Shown: piece by piece, positions 1 to 5,673 of the stretch | Layout: each line of letters opens with the position of its first letter | How positions within the stretch are numbered: position 1 is the stretch's first letter | Source: Roseiflexaceae bacterium | Lineage (GTDB): Bacteria > Chloroflexota > Chloroflexia > Chloroflexales > Roseiflexaceae | Assembly (NCBI GenBank): GCA_014381165.1 | Contig: JACMIM010000195.1 | Coordinates: 1-5,725 of the forward strand | Direction of reading: 5' to 3' | DNA length: 5,725 nucleotides | Notes under the pieces: model-generated | Told to the model about the DNA's origin: nothing | Seen by the model: the letters and a program-made list of their open reading frames with translations, nothing else | The model's database searches: none | Position numbers and translations under genes: made by a program

Positions 1-1335
1 CTGGCCCGCGCGATCGTGCGGGCCGCGCGCAGGCGTGTGGCAGCCGGGATCGACCCAATGCTCATGCGGCGGGGCATCGAACAGGCGGTTGCAGCCAGCC
101 GCAGTGCCTTGGACGCTCAAGCGCGGCCAGCCAAGGGCCAAGAAACGCTGACGCGACTGGCCACCGGCATCACCGGCGATCCAGAGCTTGGCCGGGTGCT
201 CGGCGAGATGTTCGATGTGCTTGGCGCGGACGCCGCATTGCAGATCGACGAGTTTGCCGCGCCGTATCTTGACCGGGAGTACCTCGACGGTGGGCGTTGG
301 CGCGGTCGCCCGGCCACCCGCACGATGATGCCCGAGGGCGGCAGTACGATCACGCTTTCCAACCCGCTGATTGTTGTGGCGCAGCAGAAGCTCGATCAGG
401 TGGCTCATGTGCGCGCCGCGCTGGAGCTGGCCGCCGCGCAGCCGCAGCGCCCGCCCGTGCTGATCGTCGCTAGCGAGATCGGCGGCGAAGCGCTCGATAC
501 GCTGGCGCTGAACTATAACCGTGGCGCGGCCAATCTCGCCGCCGCAGTGCTGACCGGCGGGGCGTCCAACGCATATGACGACCTGGCCGACCTGGCGCTG
601 ATGAGCGGGGCCGAGCTGATGGCCGACATGCGCGGTCGCCCGCTCGAACGGCTGGCGTCTGGTTCGTTTGGCCGCGCCCGCACAGTGCTCCTCACCCGCG
701 AGTACCTGACGGTGATGGGCGGCGCAGGCGACAAAGAAGCCATCCGAACCCGTATCGGCGAACTCCGAGGCTTCAGCAACCGGCTCAAGCGCGAGGACGC
801 GCAGTGGAAGCAAACCCGTCAGCGCATTGCCAAACTGTCGGGCGGCGTCGGCATTCTCAAGATCGGCGCGCACACCGCCCGCGAGCGCGATTTGAAGAAA
901 GAGCAGGCCACCAAGGCGCTCCAGGTGCTTGAGGCCGCGCTGATCGAGGGCGTGGTGCCGGGCGGTGGCGTGGCCTACCTGGCCTGCATCCCCGTGGTGC
1001 GCCAGCTCCAGCAGCAGGAGCCGAACGACCAGATCGCCCAAGGCATGGCGCTGGTCGCCGAAGCACTGGCCGCGCCGTTTTTACAGATCGTGCGCAACCA
1101 CGGTGGCATGCACCCGCCGATCGCGCTGGCCGAAGTGCAGCAGCGCGGCCCCGGTCACGGCTTCGACGCGATCGTTGGCGATTACGCCGACATGCGCGCC
1201 AGCGGCGTGGTCGACTGCCTGCGAATTGCCCGGAGCGCCCTGGAAAGCGCCGCCTCTGCCGCCGCCATGGTGCTGACAACTGGCGTGGTGGTGCTGTCCT
1301 CGGCTAAAAAACGCAACATGAGCATGCGACCGTGA
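1..1335 (+). CDS. Divergent GroEL/Cpn60-like chaperonin paralogue, 5' end outside the window
   Basis: The frame is open from base 1; comparison with E. coli GroEL places codon 1 near residue 95, so about 94 residues, including the DGTTT ATP-site segment, lie upstream. The GTG at 16 is internal, not the start. Visible signatures are VAAGIDPMLMRRGIE (equatorial helix), GGEALDTLALN (apical), AKLSGGVGILKIGA and EGVVPGGGVAY (nucleotide site, codons 316-325), and the closing SALESAAS segment. From AKLSGG to GGG the alignment to GroEL is gapless, and the catalytic Asp398 falls on Lys (codon 305, bases 913-915). The Asp495 equivalent is kept (codon 405), while the Asn479 position is Asp. The lower apical hinge is about ten residues shorter than GroEL, with a similar insertion after it. 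The KAPGFGD apical motif is not recognisable, and the C-terminus lacks a GGM tail. GroEL normally folds proteins using ATP; this paralogue may not cycle normally. Family membership is firm; function is uncertain. Confidence 0.9.
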   Translation: MARAIVRAARRRVAAGIDPMLMRRGIEQAVAASRSALDAQARPAKGQETLTRLATGITGDPELGRVLGEMFDVLGADAALQIDEFAAPYLDREYLDGGRWRGRPATRTMMPEGGSTITLSNPLIVVAQQKLDQVAHVRAALELAAAQPQRPPVLIVASEIGGEALDTLALNYNRGAANLAAAVLTGGASNAYDDLADLALMSGAELMADMRGRPLERLASGSFGRARTVLLTREYLTVMGGAGDKEAIRTRIGELRGFSNRLKREDAQWKQTRQRIAKLSGGVGILKIGAHTARERDLKKEQATKALQVLEAALIEGVVPGGGVAYLACIPVVRQLQQQEPNDQIAQGMALVAEALAAPFLQIVRNHGGMHPPIALAEVQQRGPGHGFDAIVGDYADMRASGVVDCLRIARSALESAASAAAMVLTTGVVVLSSAKKRNMSMRP

Positions 1336-1369
1336 CCAACTCGGGTTCCAGTAGAGAGCTTGGCACGAA

Positions 1370-1387
1370 GCTGAACATCGTTTCAGC
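1370..1387 (+). other. Small hairpin just after the chaperonin-like gene
   Basis: GCTGAA (1370-1375) pairs with TTCAGC (1382-1387) around a six-base loop, 34 nt after the stop at 1335. There is no T-run behind it, so it is a weak candidate for an intrinsic terminator. Its right arm overlaps the left arm of the next hairpin (from 1385), so the two cannot form together. Confidence 0.3.
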
Positions 1388-1496
1388 CCACAGCGGCGGG
1401 CTTCGTACATCCAGCCAGCGGCTGATGAACTTCACCTCATGAATCGGGTAGCCCGCGCAGGCGGGCTTCGTCACCCCAGCCAGCGGCTTCAGCCGC
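1385..1496. repeat. Two degenerate copies of a hairpin-bearing intergenic repeat
   Basis: Bases 1395-1423 and 1460-1488 are 29-base direct copies matching at 25 positions. Both begin GGCGGGCTTCGT and end CCAGCCAGCGGCT, with four differing bases between; the period is 65 nt. Each is preceded by AGCCC, so each forms a hairpin: copy two has a perfect 7-bp stem (1450-1456 with 1461-1467), and copy one has the same stem with a single A-C mismatch (1385-1391 with 1396-1402). Copy two continues into a perfect GCGGC-TTCA-GCCGC palindrome (1483-1496), whereas copy one diverges at that point. This looks like a REP-type dispersed intergenic repeat. There is no coding frame with family features here, and two copies with diverged ends do not make a CRISPR array. 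Confidence 0.6.
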
Positions 1497-1516
1497 GCGG
1501 CGCCGGCGGTCACGAA

Positions 1517-1530
1517 CGCGCTTCAGCGCG
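1517..1530. repeat. TTCA-loop palindrome upstream of the propeller gene
   Basis: CGCGC (1517-1521) and GCGCG (1526-1530) flank a TTCA loop. The core GCTTCAGC is shared with the palindromes at 1483-1496 and 5648-5667, while the flanking stem bases differ between copies but still pair. That pattern of conserved loop and compensating stem suggests one repeat family rather than chance. Confidence 0.5.
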
Positions 1531-1584
1531 GCACATGCATTGCCGGACGTAGGCGGAGCGATGGAAATAAGAAACAACCACACA

Positions 1585-3300
1585 ATGACCAACGACTGGA
1601 ATCACCTGCCACCAATTCTTGTCACGACGCCGGTACTGGCGCTGGCCGCAGGCCCTGACGGCCTGTGGGCATCCGGCCCCGGCGGCGTAGCCTGGCACCC
1701 CAGCGGCAGCGAATGGCACAGCCGCATTTCCGGCCTGCCGCTCACCGACGTTGCGGCGCTCGTGTACACGGGCGGCTGGCTGATCGCCGGCGGTGCCGAG
1801 GGCATCGCCCGCTCAAAGGACGGCGGCTTATCCTGGCAAGCCGCCGATATCCTCGGCGATGCGACCGCAGTGGCGGCGATCGTCGCATCGCCGTCGTTTC
1901 GTGAGGACACTACCGCACTGGCCGCCACACTCGGCGGCGGCATCATCCGCAGCGAAGATGCGGGCCGCAGCTGGAAGCCCGCCACCTTCGGCCTCCAGGA
2001 GTTCGAGGTGATCGCGCTGGCGTGGGGAACAGGCGAGCAACTGCTGGCGGCCACCAGCGATGGTGTGTACCGTTCGCCCAACGCGGGGCGGGCCTGGCGC
2101 CTGGGTGCCGGCAGCGAGGGCGAGGTCATTGCGGCAGTAGCCTTTTTGCCCGATGGCACAGCCCTGGCGGCGCTTGAGCAGGGCGGCTTGCTGCGCTCGA
2201 ATGACACTGGCGAAACCTGGCAGCCATGGGGCGATTTGCCCGCGCAGCTGGAGGCTACTGCGCTGCACGTCACCCCGGAAGGTGTCATTCTACTCGGCAG
2301 CACCGGCGGCGCGTTGCGCTCACTCGACGGCGGCCAGAGCTGGGCGCAGATTCTCGATCAGCCGATCTACACGTTTGCTGCCGATGCTAACTCGATGTAT
2401 GCTGGCACCGCCGAGGGGATTGTCGGGCTGTGGGCCGATATGGCGGCAAACCCGGACACGCCGGAGTGGCGCTCACTCGACCGGCCACCGCTGCATGATC
2501 TGCGCCGGCTGCATATCGTCGATGGACAGCCGCTGGTCGCCGGCATTCGCACACCGCCGGTCGTGCTTCATAACGGGGAGTGGCAGGCCCTGGACGCAAC
2601 GCCACTGCCGCTGTCGGCACTTACGCATGGCCCGCACGCAACGCTGTGGACATCCAGCCCGGCGGGGTTGCACCGCTCGACCAATGGCGGGTACACCTTC
2701 ACAACCGTAATCGCGGGCGCGGCGGGCAGCATGGCGCGGATTACGTTCCGGCCTGACGGTAGTGGCTTTGCCGGCAGCGCTGATGGCCAACGGCTGCTCC
2801 GTACCAGCGACGGAGGGACAACTTGGCAGCAGCTCGCTTCGCCGTTTGGCGTGCTGCCCCTAGCCGCGCTTCAAGCCATGCCAGGGCTGCTGATCGGCGG
2901 CACCTACGACCCGCGCCGCAAGATCGCCCAGCTCTGGCGCAGCTTCGACGAGGGCCAGAATTGGGAGCGCGGCAGCGAGGTTCAGACGGACTGGCCGGTG
3001 GTCGCCACCAGCGCCGCACCGCCGCTGATCACACTTGGCGGCGTTATGTTTCGACACCAGAATCGCTGGGATCGGCTCGCGGTTGGCACGGAACCCGGCG
3101 GAGTGCGCCGAATCATCGGCGGCGCGGCGCTGCTGCTGGCCCTGACAACCACGGGCGTTTACCGATCCGAGGATGACGGCGTCTCTTGGCAGCACGACGA
3201 CGACGGCCTGCCAGTCGCACAGGTGATGGATATCGCAATCGACGGCGCGACTCTGTATGTGCTGATGGCCGGCGGCCTGGTTTGGACACGGGCGCTCTAA
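1585..3300 (+). CDS. Asp-box (BNR) repeat beta-propeller protein
   Basis: This protein of about 571 residues carries nine motifs of the form R-S/T-x-D/N-x-G-x-x-W/F, the Asp-box hairpin of sialidase-like and Ycf48-like propellers. They start near residues 76, 122, 163, 204, 245, 364, 406, 452 and 527. Spacing is about 41-46 residues, except for gaps of 119 and 75 where weakened blades can be seen (PDTPEWRSL, HNGEWQAL, FRHQNRWDRL). With a weak N-terminal blade (HPSGSEWHS) and a closing strand (GGLVWTRAL), about 13 blade positions are filled, suggesting two six- or seven-bladed propellers. No signal peptide or membrane helix is visible, so it is probably cytoplasmic. I see no sialidase FRIP motif or catalytic site, so a binding or scaffold role is more likely than hydrolysis. 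The frame opens at TTG 1540. ATG 1585 (MTNDWNHLPP) is chosen because the first blade begins soon after it. ATG 1561, with a too-close GGAG, is the main alternative. The specific function is unknown. Confidence 0.85.
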   Translation: MTNDWNHLPPILVTTPVLALAAGPDGLWASGPGGVAWHPSGSEWHSRISGLPLTDVAALVYTGGWLIAGGAEGIARSKDGGLSWQAADILGDATAVAAIVASPSFREDTTALAATLGGGIIRSEDAGRSWKPATFGLQEFEVIALAWGTGEQLLAATSDGVYRSPNAGRAWRLGAGSEGEVIAAVAFLPDGTALAALEQGGLLRSNDTGETWQPWGDLPAQLEATALHVTPEGVILLGSTGGALRSLDGGQSWAQILDQPIYTFAADANSMYAGTAEGIVGLWADMAANPDTPEWRSLDRPPLHDLRRLHIVDGQPLVAGIRTPPVVLHNGEWQALDATPLPLSALTHGPHATLWTSSPAGLHRSTNGGYTFTTVIAGAAGSMARITFRPDGSGFAGSADGQRLLRTSDGGTTWQQLASPFGVLPLAALQAMPGLLIGGTYDPRRKIAQLWRSFDEGQNWERGSEVQTDWPVVATSAAPPLITLGGVMFRHQNRWDRLAVGTEPGGVRRIIGGAALLLALTTTGVYRSEDDGVSWQHDDDGLPVAQVMDIAIDGATLYVLMAGGLVWTRAL

Positions 3301-3326
3301 AAACCGGGGGTGATGGGCTTATAACT

Positions 3327-3364
3327 TTATTTCGTTTTTGGTGCCCTGCACCAAAACGAAATAA
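3327..3364 (+). terminator. AT-rich hairpin, probable terminator of the propeller gene
   Basis: Starting 26 nt after the stop at 3300, bases 3327-3334 pair with 3357-3364 and bases 3336-3344 pair with 3348-3356. This makes a 17-bp stem with one bulged T (3335) and a CCT loop. The following bases (3365-3381) are T-rich but interrupted (11 of 17 are T), so the U-tract is imperfect. The position suits termination of the propeller transcript. The stem is markedly AT-rich compared with its surroundings, so an inserted element or a protein-binding palindrome cannot be excluded. Confidence 0.55.
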
Positions 3365-3497
3365 TTATTGATTATTTCCTTGCCCGCCGCAGGCGACATG
3401 AAAGCGCTTGGGCACCTGCGTCATTCCTACTTTTCTTGCAGTTTTGGAGGGGCAATTCTCCTCAGAACCTTCCGCGAAGCGAAAGCCATGAACAGAT

Positions 3498-3503
3498 AGG
3501 AAG
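3498..3503 (+). promoter_or_regulatory. Ribosome binding site of the aldo/keto reductase gene
   Basis: AGGAAG lies six bases before the ATG at 3510 and supports that start. I looked for a sigma-70-type promoter between 3365 and 3497 and found no pair of boxes with acceptable spacing; TTGGGC (3408) and TACTTT (3428) are only 14 nt apart. Confidence 0.7.
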
Positions 3504-3509
3504 ATAACA

Positions 3510-4475
3510 ATGAACTACGGCCACATTCCCGGTATCGAGCAGCCGATTCCACGGCTCATCCAGGGCACCACCATGATCAGTGGCCGCGACGAGGCCTGGG
3601 AGCACGCGCTGCTAGACGCAGTGTACCAGGCGGGCGCGCGCATGTTCGACACCGCTCATACGTATGCCAACGGCGGCAACGAGCGCTCGTTCGGCGCGTG
3701 GGTGCGCTCACGCGGGCTACGCGATGAAATTCTTGTGCTCGGCAAGGGCGCACACCACAATGCGCAGCGCCAGCGCGTCACGCCTGAGGACATCACCAGC
3801 GACCTCCATGAATCGCTAGATCGCCTGGGCTTCGCGGAGATCGACCTGTACCTGCTCCACCGCGACGACCCCAGCCAGCCGGTCGGGCCGATCGTCGAGG
3901 TGCTGAATGAGCACCAGCGTGCGGGCAAGATTCGCGCATTCGGCGGCTCGAATTGGTCGGTCGCGCGCCTGGTTGAGGCCAACGCATATGCCGCCGAGCA
4001 AGGCCTGATACCGTTCGCAGCCAGCAGCCCTAACTTCAGTTTGGCCGACCAGATCGAGGAGCCATGGGAAAACTGCGTGACCATCAGCGGCCCGGCGCAC
4101 GCCGCCGACCGGCAGTGGTACGCCGAAACACACATGCCGCTGTGTACATGGTCGAGCCTGGCTGGCGGCTTTTTGACCGGCAAGTACCGCCGCGAGAATC
4201 TGGACAGCTTCCCCGCCGACAACTACGCCGACGCGCTGGCCAAACGCTGCTACGCCTCCGAGGCTAACTTCAGGCGGCTCGATCGGGCCGAGCAGCTTGC
4301 GCAGCAAAAAGGCTTGACTATTCCACAGATCGCGCTGGCGTTTGTGTTGAGCCAGCCACTCGATGTCTACGCGCTGACTGCGCCACACAGCGCCGAGGAA
4401 TATCGCGCCAATGCCGCCGCCGCCGCGATCGCGCTCACGCCAGCCGAACTCGCCTATCTTGATCTACAGGACTAA
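3510..4475 (+). CDS. Aldo/keto reductase
   Basis: This 321-residue protein, a normal length for the family, is a predicted cytoplasmic NAD(P)H-dependent reductase with a TIM-barrel fold. The full catalytic tetrad is visible: Asp47 and Tyr52 in FDTAHTY, Lys79 in VLGKGAHH, and His117 in YLLHRDD. Further family marks are the GGSNW strand end (145-149), the SSPNFSL segment (172-178) and WSSLAGGFLTGKY, where the loop holding the cofactor begins. Near the C-terminus, TAPHSAEEYRAN (290-301) occupies the place of the usual IPG-x-EQL-x-EN cofactor-phosphate segment. Arg299 may help bind cofactor, but the usual Pro-Gly is replaced by Ala-Pro-His. The next gene starts one base after this stop, so the two are almost certainly translated from one message. 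The partner is a sugar-type dehydrogenase, which points to a carbohydrate or polyol carbonyl as substrate; the exact substrate cannot be inferred. Confidence 0.93.
   Translation: MNYGHIPGIEQPIPRLIQGTTMISGRDEAWEHALLDAVYQAGARMFDTAHTYANGGNERSFGAWVRSRGLRDEILVLGKGAHHNAQRQRVTPEDITSDLHESLDRLGFAEIDLYLLHRDDPSQPVGPIVEVLNEHQRAGKIRAFGGSNWSVARLVEANAYAAEQGLIPFAASSPNFSLADQIEEPWENCVTISGPAHAADRQWYAETHMPLCTWSSLAGGFLTGKYRRENLDSFPADNYADALAKRCYASEANFRRLDRAEQLAQQKGLTIPQIALAFVLSQPLDVYALTAPHSAEEYRANAAAAAIALTPAELAYLDLQD
4468..4471 (+). promoter_or_regulatory. Ribosome binding site that fixes the dehydrogenase start at 4477
   Basis: AGGA sits five bases before ATG 4477, inside the last codons of the reductase gene. 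The same frame is open further upstream to an ATG at 4411, but that would add 22 residues rich in Pro, Arg and Ser ahead of the Rossmann strand and overlap the reductase by 65 bases. The 4477 start puts the first beta strand (ATIGIIGTGNIS) at residue 4, as is normal for the family. Confidence 0.75.
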
Positions 4476-4476
4476 C

Positions 4477-5571
4477 ATGAAACAAGCAACTATTGGAATT
4501 ATCGGCACTGGCAACATCAGTAGCATTTATCTCGAAGCACCACAGAAGTTCCCTAACCTGACAATTGGCGCGGTTGCCGATATCGATCTGGCCCGCGCCC
4601 AGGCCCAAGCCACCAAGTATGGCGTCGCCAAGGCATGCACGGTCGCGGACTTACTGGCCGACCCAGCAATTGAGCTGGTGATCAACCTGACTGTGCCTGC
4701 AGCCCACGCTCCAGTCGCGCTACAAGTGCTAGAAGCCGGCAAGCATGTGTACAACGAAAAGCCGCTCGCGATCGAGCGCGAGGACGCCCAGCGCATGCTG
4801 GCCCTGGCAGCAGAGAAAGGCCTGCGGATCGGTTGTGCCCCCGATACCTTTCTTGGCGGTGGCTTGCAGACCTGTATCAAGCTGATCGAGGAAGGCGCAA
4901 TTGGCACGCCGGTTGGCGCGACCGCCTTCATGATGTACAGCGGCCCGGAAAGTTGGCACCCCAACCCGGATTTCTTTTACCAGCGTGGTGCTGGCCCGAT
5001 GTTCGACATGGGGCCCTACTACCTGACCGCGCTTATCGCCGCACTCGGCCCGGTGCGCCGCGTGACCGCATCGGCCCGTATCACCCGCGCCGAGCGCATG
5101 ATCACCAGCCAGCCACAGCATGGCACCATGATCAATGTTACCACGCCGACTTTTATCAGCGGCGTCATGGACTTCGCCAGTGGCCCAGTTGGCACCATTA
5201 TCACCAGCTTCGATATTCATCACGGCGGCCTGCCCAACCTGCAAATCTATGGCACCGAGGGCACGCTGATGCTGCCCGACCCGAACACCTTTGGCGGGCC
5301 AGTGCGGCTGTGGAATACGGCAACGCCAGAGGTGCGCGAGATCGAGCTGAGTCACGAATACAGCGACAACAGCCGTGGCATTGGTGTTGCGGACATGGTC
5401 GAAGCCATCCAGACCGGGCGGCCGCATCGTGCATCGGGCGAGCTGGCCTACCATGTGCTGGATCTGATGCACGCCTTTCACGACGCCTCGCGCGAAGATC
5501 GCCACGTCACCATGCAGTGGTCGTGCGCCCGCCCAGCGGCGCTGCCAAGCGGATGGGTGCCAGAGGCCTAA
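4477..5571 (+). CDS. Gfo/Idh/MocA family NAD(P)-dependent oxidoreductase
   Basis: This 364-residue protein is a predicted cytoplasmic dehydrogenase of the glucose-fructose oxidoreductase/inositol dehydrogenase/MocA family. The N-terminal Rossmann domain shows GIIGTGNIS (residues 7-15) and an acidic residue, Asp35, at the end of strand two (AVADID), which favours NAD(H). The catalytic-lysine motif NEKPLA places Lys95 at the active site. The C-terminal domain follows from about residue 125 and includes GAGPMFDMGPYY, where Asp177 of the D-x3-H motif is kept but the His position is Tyr181. The GPYY form, together with CAPDTFLGGG (120-129), is to my knowledge a recurring subfamily pattern rather than damage. 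Such enzymes oxidise or reduce a ring hydroxyl or ketone of a sugar, inositol or related compound. The gene follows the aldo/keto reductase with a one-base gap, so the two probably work in one pathway. The hairpin at 5602 lies 30 nt downstream of the stop and probably ends the operon. Confidence 0.93.
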   Translation: MKQATIGIIGTGNISSIYLEAPQKFPNLTIGAVADIDLARAQAQATKYGVAKACTVADLLADPAIELVINLTVPAAHAPVALQVLEAGKHVYNEKPLAIEREDAQRMLALAAEKGLRIGCAPDTFLGGGLQTCIKLIEEGAIGTPVGATAFMMYSGPESWHPNPDFFYQRGAGPMFDMGPYYLTALIAALGPVRRVTASARITRAERMITSQPQHGTMINVTTPTFISGVMDFASGPVGTIITSFDIHHGGLPNLQIYGTEGTLMLPDPNTFGGPVRLWNTATPEVREIELSHEYSDNSRGIGVADMVEAIQTGRPHRASGELAYHVLDLMHAFHDASREDRHVTMQWSCARPAALPSGWVPEA

Positions 5572-5601
5572 GATTCAGGGGTGTTCAGGAATCAGAACGG
5601 T

Positions 5602-5631
5602 AACGGGCTGTGGAACATTCCACAGCCCGTT
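5602..5631. terminator. Perfect 14-bp hairpin between convergent genes, probable bidirectional terminator
   Basis: Bases 5602-5615 are exactly complementary to 5618-5631 around a two-base CA centre (the closing A-T pairs would open to give a larger loop). It lies 30 nt after the dehydrogenase stop and 25 nt beyond the stop of the likely minus-strand gene, the usual place for a shared terminator. Neither side has a proper T-run, so the mechanism (pause, Rho-assisted or 3'-end protection) is open. GGT 5599-5601 and ACC 5635-5637 could extend the stem past a three-base bulge. Confidence 0.6.
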
Positions 5632-5641
5632 GTCACCCACC

Positions 5642-5673
5642 AACTGGCCCGGCGCTTCAGCGCCGGGTCGGTT
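5642..5673 (+). repeat. Long TTCA-loop hairpin overlapping the end of the convergent gene
   Basis: CCCGGCGC (5648-5655) pairs exactly with GCGCCGGG (5660-5667) around TTCA. The stem extends outward by six more pairs to 5642 and 5673, two of them G-U wobbles in + strand RNA. In minus-strand RNA those two pairs become A-C mismatches, so the full 14-bp stem favours the + strand transcript. It shares the GCTTCAGC core with the palindromes at 1483-1496 and 1517-1530. It may add to termination of the oxidoreductase operon. Its TTCA loop supplies the TGA stop of the minus-strand reading frame. Confidence 0.55.

Noticed and set aside
965..1276. Second + strand open frame inside the chaperonin gene
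   Set aside because: It is a Ser/Arg/Trp-rich shadow in an alternate frame of a region with a strong GroEL match; there is no frameshift in the chaperonin frame that would call for it.
1395..1488. Possible mini CRISPR array from two similar 29-base repeats
   Set aside because: There are only two copies, with four internal mismatches and no third repeat, and the repeat itself contains ordinary GC-rich hairpins. No cas gene is present.
1602..2303. Long minus-strand open frame (233 codons) opposite the propeller gene
   Set aside because: It is antisense to a clear Asp-box gene, is rich in Ser, Pro, Ala and Arg, and shows no family motif. Such shadows are expected in GC-rich DNA.
3381..3420. 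Possible pseudoknot: TGCCC/GGGCA and CGCAGG/CCTGCG interleave
   Set aside because: The stems are only 5 and 6 bp in GC-rich sequence, with a 16-base link and no spacer before the last strand, which is poor geometry. Chance pairing is likely.
3408..3433. Candidate promoter TTGGGC / TACTTT before the reductase gene
   Set aside because: The spacing is 14 nt, shorter than the 16-18 expected, and the -35 match is weak.
4411..4476. Upstream ATG giving a 22-residue longer dehydrogenase
   Set aside because: The extension is low-complexity Pro/Arg/Ser, overlaps the reductase gene by 65 bases, and precedes the normal Rossmann start. ATG 4477 has an AGGA five bases upstream.
4729..5505. Minus-strand open frame of 258 codons opposite the dehydrogenase
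   Set aside because: It lies wholly inside a well-supported Gfo/Idh/MocA gene and has no recognisable domain.
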